Below, one piece after another: positions 1-11,439 of a stretch of DNA of 64,000 bases. The notes under the pieces are model-generated. The model was not told the origin of the DNA, searched no databases, and worked only from the letters and a program-made list of their open reading frames with translations. Position 1 is the stretch's first letter, and each line of letters starts with the position of its first letter. Both the position numbers and the translations under genes were made by a program. Source of the DNA: Tillus elongatus (Eukaryota; Arthropoda; Insecta; Coleoptera; Cleridae); NCBI GenBank assembly GCA_964006375.1, contig OZ023265.1, positions 9,891,795-9,955,794 on the forward strand, in the 5' to 3' direction.

Positions 1-632
1 AAATTGTTCTCCGAAAATTACAAAGTTATTTTAATGAAATTTGGTGAATACGTTGCCTTAGGAAAAGCCTTACCACATACCAAAATTGAACTTGTTAAGG
101 TTATAAATAATTGAGTTATTCAAATTTTTAGGTTTTTTTTTTATGAAAAAAAATTGTTCTCCGAAAATAAATAAGTTATTTTAATGAAATTTGGTGAATA
201 CGTTGCCTTAGGAAAGGCCTTACCACATACCAAAATTGAACGTTCTGAGTTTATAAAAAATTGAGTTATTCAAATTTTTAGTTTCTTCTAGAAAAAAATT
301 TTGTTCTCCGAAAATTACAAAGTTATTTTAATGAAATTTGGTGAGTACGTTGCCTTAGGAAAAGCCTTACCACATACCAAAATTAAACTTGTTAAGGTTA
401 TAAAAAATTGAGTTACTCAAATTTTTAGTTGTTTTTTTTTATGAAAAAAAAAAAAAAATTGTTCTCCGAAAATTACAAAGTTATTTTAATGAAATTTGGT
501 GAATATGTTGCCTTAGGAAAGGCCTTACTACATACCAAAATTGAACTTTCTAAGTTTATAGAAAATTGAATTACTCAAATTTGAAGCATTTAATAAAAAT
601 TCACTACCATAACGCACTTGCTGCGTCCGAAC
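1..632 (-). repeat. Tandem array of a ~150-bp unit, part of a Helentron-like element
   Basis: Four head-to-tail copies of a unit beginning TTGTTCTCCGAAAATTAC start at about 4, 154, 301 and 459, so the spacing is about 150, 147 and 158 bp. Each holds a T-run, the TTCTCCGAAAAT block and a GAAATTTGGTG(A/G)(A/G)TA block. The array ends in the inverted motif CTACCATAACGCACTTGCTG at about 603-622, which recurs through the window. The same order (units, then this motif) is seen at 3240-3566, so this is probably the inner part of the same family, cut by the left window edge. Family class is inferred from architecture. Confidence 0.7.
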
Positions 633-1156
633 TTTTTTTTTCTTTTTGAGGTAGGAACTTGTTACCTTTAAAAAAGTGTGTAAACAGATTTCCCACGCAG
701 GGATAATAATTGATCTTGTACAGGTTTTTTTATGATTCTTTTTTATTTTTTATATTTATAAATATTAGATATAAGTTACATTGTGGAAATTGTTTTTAAA
801 TTATTTAGTAAGCATTAGCGTTTTTTTTTTTAAATGAAAGGTACATGCTTCCGAAATTCTCCTTCTGAAACTTTTATAGATTATATAGTATAAAGTACGG
901 TAGAAGTGTCTACTAATCTTGTTTCTTCCTTTTTTAAATTGTATATATAGAAAAAAATTTATTGTAAATTGTTTTATTGTACTGAATCTGTTTATAGTTT
1001 TTATTTGTGCATAAAATGCATAACAGTTTCGTTCTATTAACTTATTAACTGTTTAAATTATTCAAATATCTCACCAAGTTTACTGTTATGTAAGATTTGG
1101 CATTATTGAAAGTCAATAAATATATATCATTACTTTGTGTGTTTATATTTTAATTT
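633..1156. other. AT-rich stretch, no gene recognised
   Basis: AT-rich sequence with short poly-T and poly-A runs and no convincing coding frame. It lies between the left tandem array and the hAT-type insertion. Confidence 0.5.
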
Positions 1157-1714
1157 ATTTATCCCAGGGGCGGCTCCTCAATAAGTGCGCCCGTGCCCGC
1201 GCACTGCCGTGGAAAAAATATACTATATTTTAATAAATTTTTATTTACCTTTTTACCTCCTGCATTCAACAAACAAAATTAGTATATCGAGGATCGCAGA
1301 GTCGGCAGCCATTAATACAGAATCCGAAGAAGTATAGTGTTAATGGTTGCAGACGTTATATACCTCCATATACACGAGTCGCGCGGCGGTGTGTGTTTTT
1401 CGGCGCTCTAAGGAAATGCGACACTTCGATGCGAAATGATCGACTATCTTCGTCAAAAACGACCGAATAAGCAATCTGGTTGTGCGATATAAAATTCCAC
1501 ACTTGCAGTTTGCAGTGCACTTTTCGCAGAGCGTGTGTAGTAATTTTTCTGTAGTGCTTCGCGTCGGATTGATTTTAATTAGATCATTTCGTTGTTGTTT
1601 ACATGTTCTAACAAGACAATTATTATTATGGCTACTGCTTCGGGTTGCTAACAAGTGGACAAAACAATTGTGATACTGTGATTAATTCGGTGGATAATAT
1701 TTTAAACCTTGAAA

Positions 1715-1716
<2 letters not shown>

Positions 1717-1795
<79 letters not shown>

Positions 1796-1799
1796 ATAT
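1717..1799. repeat. (TA)n microsatellite
   Basis: About 36 uninterrupted TA units followed by GTATGTATATAT. It abuts the start of the LTR-like block at 1800. Confidence 0.95.
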
Positions 1800-2930
1800 T
1801 GTCACGGAGTAACTAATCCGGGATAGATTACCCGGCTTAATTTACCGTCGTAACCACTGCATTATGTTACACCATAAAGGTTGGAATATTTTCCAACATT
1901 TTCCGTGGAGTAATGTACGAAAGATTTGCGAAGTTTGGAATATTCGCAACATTTTCCGTGGAGGAAAATACAAGATCCGGTATGTCGAACGAAATAATTA
2001 GTAGAGGGGACAATTAGGCGGCGGCGATTTCGGAAAAGAAGTGGGATCGGACGGAACGCCGACAGAGAGTAGGCAGTTGGGTAGTGACCTCGAACAAGCT
2101 AGTGCGTCCGTCGCAAAGAAGTAAAATTATAAAGCCCGTGAGGTTTACGAGAAGACCAGTAAGCCGAGCGAGACCGCCGCTTCCCACCGCAGCGATTGCT
2201 TAATGAACCTCGTCACCGGAGAATACCCCAGGTAGGTGAAAACCTGATTCTATTACCTGTGGTCGAAATGTGGAACGCCCCACAATAACACTGGGAACCT
2301 TCAAAGGGGACCGTTTCTTCCCTGTCTCCGCTGGTGGGCTGCTCTGGGGGTTAGGAGCTGCATTGGCTGGAGTAGATTCGGACAGAGCGGCGACTGCGCC
2401 GGTCCAGATTGAAACAGCTAGGCGGCGCCTGACGTCCCGGGCCGTCCGCGGCCCCGTTCAGGAGGGGTGTGAACCCGCTATTAATCGCTATCCTGCCACT
2501 ACCCTGCACCGCTTAAACGTTGTCGCTTCACCGTCCCCGTACAATCCGCGCGTAACAATAATTTAAAGCCAAGTAACCGCCTCTGCCTCTGGCTGCCCAT
2601 AATTGCTAGGCTTCTTGGTAACAGGACCTCGTTATTTCCTTGTGTATATAATTAGTCAATAGAATTTTATTTTAATTTCCTCGACATTTCATTTATTCTC
2701 CCAGAATATCCACCTAAATACAATTTGACCCCAGTTATTTAATAAAGACCATAACCAGAAGTCCCGGGGGACTTTGTCTTGACTTAGAAGGACCCTGTCT
2801 CCACTAGAAACTACCCTGGGCTTGTGTGTACCCTGACTGTGGCTGGGGAAGGGGGTGAATATCCCGAAAAGAGCGCGTCTACTCTCTGAAGAATCCTAGA
2901 CGCTGGCGCCCGACCAGGATCCCGTTGTAA
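1800..2930 (+). mobile_element. Probable long terminal repeat fragment of an LTR retrotransposon
   Basis: The block starts TGTCACGGAG right after a TA array, is far more GC-rich than its surroundings, and has a polyadenylation signal (AATAAAG near 2741). TGGCGCCCGACCAGGAT at about 2904-2920 looks like a tRNA primer-binding site just after an LTR: it begins with TGG, complementary to a tRNA CCA end. No gag, pol or second LTR is present, and no target duplication was found because both ends abut other repeats. The open frame at 2270-2566 resembles no protein I know and is taken as LTR sequence. A GC-rich remnant of another kind remains possible. Confidence 0.4.
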
Positions 2931-3013
2931 AGCCGTGTCCCGGAAATCCGCCCGAAAATTCCCCATATTAGGGAAAACTAGTATTAACCCCCGGCCACCC
3001 CAAGTGGCCGTCG

Positions 3014-3016
<3 letters not shown>

Positions 3017-3095
<79 letters not shown>
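3017..3095. repeat. (TA)n microsatellite
   Basis: About 39 TA units at the junction between the LTR-like block and the Helentron-like fragment. It is followed by GTATCCAACCGATAACTCAA, the usual flank of TA arrays in inverted copies of that family. Confidence 0.95.
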
Positions 3096-3099
<4 letters not shown>

Positions 3100-3566
3100 C
3101 CAACCGATAACTCAAAAAATAAGCAACTGATTTGGATGAGAATCGGCAAGTGCCTCTCCTTTATTAATGGCTTGGATGAGTTCGTTAGTCAGGAAAATCG
3201 GATAAGGTTTTCCGGGAAAATTTTGAGTTTGTTTCAAAAAAAATATTTTTCTCCGAAAATTGCAAAGCTATTTTGATGAAATTTGGTGGATATGTTGCCT
3301 TGTCAAAGACGTTACTACACACTAAAATTTATATTCTACATTTTTAGAAAATTGAGTTATTGATATTTTGAGTTTTCTTTAGAACAAAAATTTTTTCTCC
3401 GAAAATTACAAAGTTATTTTGATGAAATTTGATGGATATGTTGCCCTGGGTAAGACCTTACTATACATCAAAATTCAACATTCTAAGTTTGTAGAAACTT
3501 GAGTTATTCAAATTTGAAGCATTTAATAAAAATTCACTACCATAACACACTTGCTGCGTCCCGAAC
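3096..3566 (-). mobile_element. Helentron-like element fragment, inverted
   Basis: Reading leftwards, it has the order seen in other copies: the inverted CTACCATAACACACTTGCTG motif near 3538-3557, two ~145-bp units with TTCTCCGAAAAT (about 3245 and 3398), a block with TTTTCCTGACTAACGAACTC, then the TA array. The terminal hairpin of the family is absent; the LTR-like block lies where it should be. Confidence 0.6.
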
Positions 3567-3639
3567 CTTTTTTTTTTTCTTGCGCACCCCCAATGCATTA
3601 AGGCACGAGCCGCTACTGATTTATCCTATCTATACAGGC

Positions 3640-3720
3640 TGTCGCAAATCAAACGTCACACAGAGATAGACCAGCTCAAGCCCTTTAAAAAGATCCTATA
3701 TGATCCATGGCTGCTCGTGA
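3640..3720 (+). repeat. Terminal repeat relic of the second DD41D mariner family
   Basis: It contains CAAACGTCACACAGAGATAG, AAGCCCTTT and CCTATATGATC, matching the terminal inverted repeat at 36661-36740. No transposase follows. The flanking 3721-4160 shows nothing recognisable. Confidence 0.55.
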
Positions 3721-4164
3721 CTTTGGGAGTGGGTGAAGCAGATTCCACACGGCCCCAATAGGGGGCTAAGAACCCCTCTGCACCGTAGACGAAATTTTTC
3801 TAAATTTTCAAGGTCACACATTCTCTTGGCACTTCAGTATTTAAATGAAAAATCCATTTGTACAAAATATAGACTTTCACAAGGAATAATTATCGGAATA
3901 ATGACCATGAATACTCGATGAGAGGGCATAAATAAATAAATTTATTATTATTTGCCTTATTTTTGTCACACTACACACACGAGCACGGTAATATAATACA
4001 GTGCATATTATGAAAATCTGTTTATTGTGGGAGGAGCTGCAAGCATTTTTTTCCAAATTCAAGGCCCTTCTCTTTTTATAACTTGAAATTATCTAATATT
4101 TTATTATTTTGAAATTATTCGTTTATAGGTGATAATAAACAAATCCATTTCAGTTAATTTCACA

Positions 4165-5735
4165 TCATTTTTAAAACTAAAAATGTACGAAAGATGCTCT
4201 CTTCTCTTAATACCAGGAAAGCCTCTGGCCTTGACGAGATCCCAGCAATTGTACTCAAAAAATGCGCACCAGAACTTGATCCTGTCCTGGCTCGTCTGTT
4301 TCAGACATCTTACAATAGAGACATATTCCCTAGTAACTGGAAAACTGCTTGAGTACAACCTGTCCCCAAGAAAGGAGACAAAGCGCTTCCTAGCAACTAC
4401 AGACCTATTTCTCTTCTCTCAGTCGTCTCTAAAGTAATGAAAAAGTATATAAACACCGAGTTACTAAAATTTCTTGAAAAACACAGTCTAGTCCACGACA
4501 GGCAGTATGGATTCCGTCAGCGCAGATCAACTGCCTACACCCTTTCCTTTGTCACCCATTATTGGAACAAGTCTATGGAACTACACGGTAAATCCCAGAT
4601 TGTCACTCTAGACATAGCCAAAGCATTCGACCAGGTCTGGCGCGCAGCGCTGCTTAATAAACTGCCGGCCTATGGCCTACCACCAAAACTCACCAACTTA
4701 CCTGGACAGCAACTTTCCTCTCCAACCGGAGCATTTTTGTTGTCGTAGATGGCCATTCCTCTAAACTGTATATAATTAATGCAGGAGTCCCTCAAGGTTC
4801 AGCTTTAGCCCCTACTTTGTTTCTTCTCTACATCAATGACCTCCTCTCTAGCACATCCAACCCAATTCACAGTTACGCGGACGACAGCACCCTCCACTCA
4901 AATATACGATATTCTAAGCATGTCTCTTTAGTCCAATTAGATGAGGATCGCAAACTCATGGAGAGTTCTGTCTTCGTGGATGTCCAAAAAATATTAGACT
5001 GTGGAAGCAGAAATCTTGTACAATTCAACTCCACCAAATCTCAGTCTTGCTTTCTATCTCATAAGAGATACACCAGCCCTAGACCCATCACAATGAACAA
5101 CCAAGTTATTCAAAGTAATGAGTCCTTTTCACTTATTGGCATTTCTGTGGATCGAAATCTCAATTGGCACCAACATGACACATCAATTGCAGAAGCGGCT
5201 GCTAAGAAATTAGGTTTCCTATTCCGCGATTGCAAATACTTTTCACCAGCTAGTCTCTATACCTTATATACTTCACAAAAAAGACCAAACCTTGAATACT
5301 GTTCCCACATCTGGGGTGCTGCTTCTACGCTTGCTACCCTGGATTCTATTCACAAGAGAGCTATAAGTTTCATCGGTGCCGTTGCTGACCTTTCTCACTT
5401 TTATAGATATCTGCACGGGCACTGTTCAGAGGAGCTTTCTTCCATAGTTCCTCCACCTGCCGCCCCCAACAGATATACCAGGGGAACAGAGCGAATGCAC
5501 CCTTTTACTGTCCAAGTCACCAGACATAGAACATCTTGTTATGCTCGCTTTTTTGTCCCGAGGACTTTCAAGTTGTGAAATTCCTTGCCGGCGCATGTTT
5601 TTCCTTCTCCTCCGAACCTTCAAGCCCAAAATTAACAAGTTGCCTCTTTCCTCCTTGTCTACGCCCACAGTACAATATTATTTAAGCCTTAAGCTCTCGT
5701 GGTGTGTTGTTGAAATAATATTAAATGTTTAAACC
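4165..5735 (+). pseudogene. CR1/Jockey-group LINE reverse transcriptase, 5'-truncated and frameshifted (copy A)
   Basis: Decoding the three frames gives the order of a non-LTR reverse transcriptase: NTRKASGLDEIP, SNYRPISLLS with a frameshift, YGFRQRRSTA, LDIAKAFDQVW, then AGVPQGSALAPT and HSYADDSTLH. The active-site YADD is intact. The C-terminal region keeps RPNLEYCSHIWGA and FVPRTFKL. Breaks include a stop near 4350, a frameshift near 4700, and about 20 residues missing near 5375 compared with the copy at 41655. The 5' half (endonuclease) is absent, the usual result of incomplete reverse transcription. It ends just after GTGTGTTGTTGAAATAAT. The clade (CR1 versus Jockey) is not resolved. Confidence 0.85.
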
Positions 5736-6065
5736 GTTGTCACAACCTTGTAACAAAAGACTTAGGAAGACGGTTACAGGTTGAAATCCCAAAGTGCCCA
5801 AAAAATATTGTCTCCCGAAAATTCATAAACCTGGAAAACAGTTGTTGAAATTGAACAGCATAAGTGAAGTGGTTTGCAAAGAATATTTAACTTTAACAAA
5901 CCTTTGTATAAAACAAAATATTTTTAAATTTAACATAGAGTATTTTTTATTAAACTGAAAGCACGGAAATGGGCAACCCACTCTCTCCATTCATTGCAGA
6001 CCTTTTCATGAGTAGATTTGAGACGGACTTAGAAAATGAAAGTGAGTATTTTCCTAGAGTATGTG

Positions 6066-6390
6066 TGTGGCGGTGGTTCCGACCGCAGTGTTTTCGTCAA
6101 CACTACCCTATGTTTCTCTTGACAGCTAAACGTTGCGTTACGTTATTCGACAGCAAGCTGTCAAGAACTACAGCATATAAGAGACACCAGGGATCTATCT
6201 CTCTCTCTCTCTCCTCGCTACCAACCAACACAGTGAAGATACGTCTCTCCACGCTCGGTCAGTTATCTGTTATCTCTGTGATTGTTTTATAGTTAAATGT
6301 ATCATATAGTTTATTCAGTTGGTGAAATAATAAAGTATATTAAATGTTTACGTGTGGATTTAATATCAACAAGTGCAATTAACTTCCATA
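6066..6390 (+). mobile_element. Solo LTR with 5-bp target duplication (copy 1)
   Basis: A 325-bp block starting TGTGGCGGTGG and ending CTTCCATA interrupts the Penelope reverse transcriptase just before its VDD active site. ATGTG flanks it on both sides (6061-6065 and 6391-6395). It has a TATA-like GCATATAAGAGACACC and AATAAAG before the end. The same block occurs at 38307-38667 with a different 5-bp duplication, which defines both boundaries. No internal coding region is present. Confidence 0.75.
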
Positions 6391-7393
6391 ATGTGGACGA
6401 TATTTTTGCAGTGTTTAACACGAATTTATGCAAAGTAGATGATTGTATTAAAAAACTGATGTCTCGATTTGATTTAATAAAATTCACTTACGAATTAAAA
6501 GTTAACAGTAAACCTCCTTTTCTATAGATACTAGGTTGCACAAAAAACAGCTGGTTTAAATTTCTTAGAAAATAGATCGATAAATTTTCCCTTAATTAAA
6601 AATACAGATAGTATATGATTAGAGTACAGTAAAAACCTGGTTAAATATAACGTATATTCGGATTGCTTAGTGGAAAACCTAATTAATAGACACGGAACAA
6701 AGAAAATGTTAGCGGAACGCACGACATTCGGGTAAGTTGATAGAGAAGAAAATTGTTTGCCTACCTTTTGAACCGCGTATTACACGGGGCCTCGAGGGCA
6801 TTTTTAAGAAAGTTGACTTATTGCAGCTAACTTTTTCGACAAAAAAATAATTTAATAAATTTGTTGGGTAAGACGTAAGATAAAGATAAAGTCACTGAAA
6901 TGTCGGGTATCTATGAGATAGGTTGGAAATATTGTTATCTTAAATACGTTGGGCAGACTAAGAGAAGCATTGAGACTAGATTTCATGAACATCTGGCACA
7001 GCTGAGATAAGGTAGTGTAGACAAGTCATGAGTGGTACAACATATTTGGGATAATAATCACCGCATTGATAAAAAGAATCCCGAAACTTATCAAAAATGA
7101 TAGACAACCAGTGAAGCTAGATGCGTACGAAAGTATGTATATCTCCAGGGCAATAAAAAAACAAAAGTTCCTTAAGTTTGTAGTCCACTGTTTACGCTCT
7201 GTTGTTCATGCAGCTAAACATTCCGAAACCTGTCAGGTGGAATGATAAAGAAAGTTCAAAAACTTCGTCCGGCAATTAAAATACAATACACAGAAAATTT
7301 GCCTGCAACTTAATCTCCCTCTCGGTATTGGTCTTTATCCAAGACCCAGTATAAAATGTGATGTTTTAGTAGTAAGTATTTAGAATTTTTCTT

Positions 7394-7433
7394 CCTCTGA
7401 TGACGCTAACTTTATTAGTGAAACGATCGCAGG
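7394..7433 (+). ncRNA. Hammerhead-like ribozyme motif of a Penelope-like element
   Basis: The order is CCT (stem I), CTGATGA, hairpin CGCTAA/TTAGTG, AAAC, GATCGC, then AGG (stem I partner of CCT). This follows the hammerhead core CUGAUGA-stem II-GAAA-stem III. Compared with the copies at 43471 and 61359, the base before the cleavage site is changed (GCAGG instead of GTCAGG), so activity is doubtful. Penelope-like elements are known to carry such motifs. Confidence 0.55.
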
Positions 7434-7671
7434 TCTTTAAAAAGATGTGTTGTGGTGATTTGGGTTCTCCAAGTGTACTTATCGAATGTTACATTAAATT
7501 TAAGAAGGGTAACATTTTTGCGAGCGACGCTATCAGTGTTGAGTAGTTTAGATTGGCTAAAGGGCGTTTGTTAGGCATTTGATGACAAATGGTGCAGGCG
7601 TCCACTGAATCCAGTTTTGGAAAATAACCCCTACTTGTTGCATGCAAATGATTTTATAGCATAGTTAAGTT

Positions 7672-8032
7672 GTGTGTGTGTGTGTTTTGTTTCTTTAACA
7701 ACGGCCTATTTCCGCGACTATGGCCAATCATCGACGCCAGGGAGCAGTTTCACCTCACCATCCTGGAAATTTTGCCCAACCCCTGCTTTTCTGTAAGGAG
7801 GGTAGGTATCTTTAACGTGCCCAACATCGCATGGACACGGGACCGATGGGTTTACTCCCCCTCCGAAGGGCGGAACGTGCAGACATTCAGCTTGCTCAAA
7901 TACAATGCCAGAACCTTGGTTGATGTTAATGTTACAGTTTGTACTGAAAAAGTAAAAGGAGAACCCTGGGATCGAACCCAGTACCCTTCGGTTCAGAGGC
8001 ACACGTTCTTAACTCTGAACCCTCGAGGCTCT
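7672..8032 (-). mobile_element. tRNA-derived SINE with 11-bp target duplication (copy 1)
   Basis: On the minus strand the element begins with a tRNA-like head: an A-box-like stretch in GAGGGTTCAGAGTTAAGAAC and a B box GGGTTCGATCCC (7968-7979). It continues into a ~290-bp body and ends in a (CA)n tail. The direct repeat ATAGTTAAGTT flanks it (7661-7671 and 8033-8043), as expected for LINE-mediated insertion. It closely matches the copy at 46494-46850. Long open frames in this stretch are not genes. Confidence 0.85.
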
Positions 8033-8120
8033 ATAGTTAAGTTTCGTTTCGAATTCTTATACTACATTTTGGCGATACCAATACCACATGACTATGTTAC
8101 AAAAGCTTTTTTATTTAGAG

Positions 8121-8244
<124 letters not shown>

Positions 8245-8254
8245 ACTTGTTTGC

Positions 8255-9480
8255 TTTGACATGTTGGTGCCAATTAAGATTTCGATCCACAGAAATGCCA
8301 ACAAGAGAAAAGGACTCATTACTTTGAATAACTTGGTTGTTCACTGTGATGGGTCTAGGGCTGGTGTATCTCTTATGAGAAAGAAAGCAAGACTGAGATT
8401 TGGTGGGGTTGAATTGTACAAGATTTCTACTTCCCCAGTCTAATATTTTTTTGGAGATCCACGGAGACAGAACCCTCCATGAGTCTGCGATCCTCATCTA
8501 ATTGGGCTAAAGAGACAGGCTTAGAATATTGTATATTTGAGTGGAGGGTGCTGTCGTGCGCGTAACTGTGAACTTGGTTGGATGTGGTAGAGAGGAGGTC
8601 ATTGATGTGGAGAAGAAACAAAGTAGGGGCTAAAGCTGAACCTTAAGGAACTCCTGCATTAATTGGATACAGTTTAGAGGAATGGCCATCCACAACAACA
8701 GAAATGCTCCTGTTGGAGAGGAACTTTGCTGTCCAGGTACAAAGTTTTGGTGGTAGGCCATAGGCTGGAAGTTTATTAAGCAGCGCTGCGTGCCAGACCT
8801 GGTCGAATGCTTTGGATATGTCTAGAGCGACAATCCGGGATTCACCGTGTAGTTCCATATACTTGTTCCAAGAATGGGTGACAAAGGAAAGGAGGTCGGC
8901 AGTCGATCTGCGCTGACGGAATCCATACTGCCTGTCGTGGATTAGACTGTGTTTTTCAAGAAATTTAAGTAATTTGGTATTTATATACTTTTCCATCACT
9001 TTAGAGACGACTGAAAGGAGAGAAATAGGCCTGTAGTTGCTAGGAAGCGCTTTGGATCCTTTCTTGGGGATGAGTTGTACTCTAGCAGTTTTCCAGTTAC
9101 TAGGGAATATGCCTTTATTGTAAGATATCTGAAACAGACGAGTCAGGACAGGAGCATTTTTTGAGAACAATTGCTGGGATCTCGTCAAGGCCAGAGGCTT
9201 TCCTGGTATTAAGAGAAGAGAGCATCTTTCGTACCTTTTTTGTTTTGAAAATGATATCCGTCATTTTATGCGCGACATTGGGGTCTGTTGGTGGTTGAAC
9301 ATTTGGAGGTGGGTTGAGAGTAGAATTGCCGGCGAACAACGAAGCAAAAAGTTCAGCCTTGCCCAGGGCGGTAGAAACAATTTCATCCCCTGAGACAAGA
9401 GGTGGGAACGTCCTTTTGCAGAAATTATTCCCAATAACATGTAACATATGCGACAATGTCATCCTCTTCCAGGAAGAATG
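8255..9480 (-). pseudogene. CR1/Jockey-group LINE reverse transcriptase fragment (copy B)
   Basis: Read from 9480 down to 8255 it encodes FPPLVSGDEIVSTALGKAEL, LNTRKASGLDEIPAIVLKK, SNYRPISLLSVVSKVMEKY, YGFRQRRSTADLLSF, LDISKAFDQVWHAALLNK and INAGVP. A stop follows near 8643, then LLHINDLL. The catalytic YADD has become YAHD. It ends at SVDRNLNWHQHV, where the sequence passes into a (TA)n array, so about 600 bp of the usual 3' end is missing. 3' loss is unusual for LINEs and suggests a rearrangement at the microsatellite. Confidence 0.85.
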
Positions 9481-9930
9481 TGTTTAAACTTGAATTCGCA
9501 CTTTCTTTAAATCTCCACTCTCTTCTTTTTTCATTCAGTATAATCTTAAAGTGCCGTTTTTAGTAAATCGACAAGGAAAACATACACGTCAATGATACGG
9601 CTTTTGAAATTCCGGCACTTGCGGACTCATTTCGGGATAATTTACCAATAGAAATTGATGGTATTTTATTCGACCCTATTGAAGGAAGGAACTTTAATTA
9701 CTGGCATAGAAACTACAATATTAGATGCAGCCGCCACAAATACTATATGTGAAAATGAAAATCAATATGATAAATCCAAGAATGGCATTGCAGAATTTGC
9801 AAACCAAATCTGCAACTATATCGTGGAGGTCATCTTAATTTCAGTCTTCCAGATTATTGACAACAAAAGGAACAATGTAAACGTATCTTCCACAGTTGGC
9901 AAAGAAAACAGCGGGAGAGATTAAATTAAA
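9481..9930. other. No recognisable gene
   Basis: An 89-codon frame (9655-9924) is open but resembles nothing I know. It may be the N-terminal continuation of the transposase tail at 9931-10381, but no catalytic motif is visible. Confidence 0.35.
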
Positions 9931-9959
9931 ATTATTTCGGATATTACTATAGGAACCGG

Positions 9960-10381
9960 GTCAAATTGTGTTCCAGTACATCAGAATGTTTGGAGGGAGG
10001 ACCTGCATTGGCCAAAACAAGCGCCTGTTGTACAAAGAGCACGAAAACGTCAAACTATGCCTTTTGCTATAACAAGAGAAAAGAAAAAGAAGCCAAAAAC
10101 CTAAAACAAAACCACGATCTGTATCGAGCACGGGCCGAGTAGTGCCATCTTTTATCGTAGGGGACTATGTTGTGGTCAATTTTGAGGGCTTAAGGTATCC
10201 CGGTCTCGTAAAAAATATCATTGGAGATAAATTTGAAATCAGCGTCTTACATAACGCGAGAACAAACAGATGGAAGTGGCCGAAATCTGTCGACCAAATT
10301 TGGTATGATAGCCATGAATTGATAAAGAAAATGTCTGTACAAATAGAAGAAAATGACGGAATATTTATTATACAAATGTAA
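9960..10381 (+). pseudogene. Probable C-terminal tail of a pogo/Tigger (Jerky-like) transposase
   Basis: Frames across 9970-10100 read WREDLHWPKQAPVVQRARKR followed by QTMPFAITREKKKKPK. This resembles the WP...R.RQ..PFAIT linker at the C-terminal side of Jerky/Tigger-derived transposases in insects. After a stop, 10142-10381 encodes PSFIVGDYVVVNFEGLRYPG...WKWPKSVDQIWY, a small beta-rich tail often found after such linkers in insect proteins. The DDE core is not seen and the two frames are separated by stops, so this is a relic. The assignment is from memory of the family and is tentative. Confidence 0.4.
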
Positions 10382-10391
10382 ATCAATATCA

Positions 10392-11430
10392 TGTTTTACA
10401 TTGCTTTTATACTATGTTTTCTGAATAAAGAATGTCGTTCTGGTTCGTTTGTGTTCAGTTACTGGTTTTCAATGTTCATTCACTAGATTTTGATAATTTT
10501 CCTGATTTATAAGGCAATAAACCAAATTGGAGTAGAAATTTCGAAGTCTTGTTAGAATGTGCAGACTGATAAATCACAACCAGGTGCAAAAGTGCTTCTC
10601 CCAAAGTACTTGGACGTAAATGTGAACTGTGGTGTTATATCAAAGTGAAAAGTTGCCTTAACTGTTTATTCATTGGATGATTCACCCTATATGAATTTGT
10701 ACGAAAGTTATCATGCTTATTTACAGATAGACATACAAACACACAGACCAGCAAACCGATAGACCGACAGCCAAAAAAATAGTTCCCAAATCCTGTTTGC
10801 TATATATGTTTTAACACTTTCTACGCTGTTTTGAAGAGAAAAAAAATTAAAATTTCTGTCACTGATACCACTTTTCCTAACGTATTGACGATGCCGAGGT
10901 AGTTAACATTGATAACGATTTTCTTCAGTCATAAGAACAAAAATCAAATCCATTGCACTAGATTTTCGTCAACTTCGCTAATTCTATCATACTTATTTTT
11001 GAGTTTTTCAAATGAACCATATTATTTTAGATTACGATCTAATTCATTAAAAGAAGAACAGAGCGTTTACCGCCTTTCCGGATATTTATTAAATAGTTTT
11101 CACTAGCAACTCCAGCGTTTCTATGATTTTGATGGTGTATTTTTATCATGTCTCTCTTTTCTTCATTTGTAAAACTCATGATTTTCGAACAAATGCTACA
11201 GAGATGAACAAATGTACAGAAATACTGTAAACATCAAAGTTTTCCTGAACTGTGAGTATTTAGATCGTTAAAGAAATTATGGCGTCCCTTCCAAAGCACT
11301 CTTCGCAGAAACGATTTTTTCCAAATTTTGATAGCAGGTAAAATGTGATCGTATCGTGTAATACATCATTGTAATCAGAAAAAACAGACTTTTAGAAATT
11401 CAAAAATCCAATATGGCGCCCATAAGAAAA
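10392..11430. other. About 1 kb with no gene recognised
   Basis: AT-rich. It has a short CAGATAGACATACAAACACA-like low-complexity stretch near 10725. No coding, RNA or repeat structure shared with the rest of the window was seen. Confidence 0.5.
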
Positions 11431-11439
11431 TTATATATA

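Larger units (their letters stand above)
1165..3618. mobile_element. hAT-type DNA transposon insertion with 8-bp target duplication, filled with nested elements
   Basis: The left end reads CAGGGGCGGCTC and the inverted right end CAGTAGCGGCTCGTG, so 10 of the first 12 bases match. The 8-bp sequence ATTTATCC is present directly outside both ends (1157-1164 and 3619-3626). An 8-bp duplication and a CAG(G)GGCGG-like terminus are typical of the hAT superfamily. I recognise no transposase. About 1490-1700 is a moderately GC-rich leader with a possible start at 1627 that stops after a few codons. The interior has been replaced or invaded by a (TA)n array, an LTR-like block and a Helentron-like fragment. 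Confidence 0.65.
5830..7495 (+). pseudogene. Penelope-like element: reverse transcriptase plus GIY-YIG endonuclease remnant
   Basis: MGNPLSPFIADLFMSRFE at 5969 is a reverse-transcriptase motif of Penelope-like elements. The catalytic region resumes after a solo-LTR insertion as NVDDIFAVFNTN (6390-6430) and KFTYELKVNSKPPFL. Further on, 6902-7090 reads MSGIYEI...LKYVGQTKRSIETR..EHLAQLR, a GIY-YIG nuclease as found in the endonuclease-bearing group. Stops and frameshifts are frequent, so it is dead. A hammerhead-like motif lies at 7394-7433, followed by the conserved GGTGATTTGGGTTCTCCAAG tail seen in the other Penelope copies here. The 5' start is approximate. Confidence 0.8.

Noticed and set aside
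1..600. Regular ~150-bp repeats as a CRISPR-like array
   Set aside because: Units are long, diverged and without unique spacers, and the context is a eukaryotic genome.
2270..2566. 98-codon frame in the GC-rich LTR-like block
   Set aside because: No motif or splice context; GC-rich composition alone explains the lack of stops.
2811..3276. Open frames full of Ile-Tyr repeats over (TA)n arrays, here and at 8111, 17796, 36290, 57465 and elsewhere
   Set aside because: TA repeats have no stop in the ATA-TAT frames on either strand, so they always look open. They are not genes.
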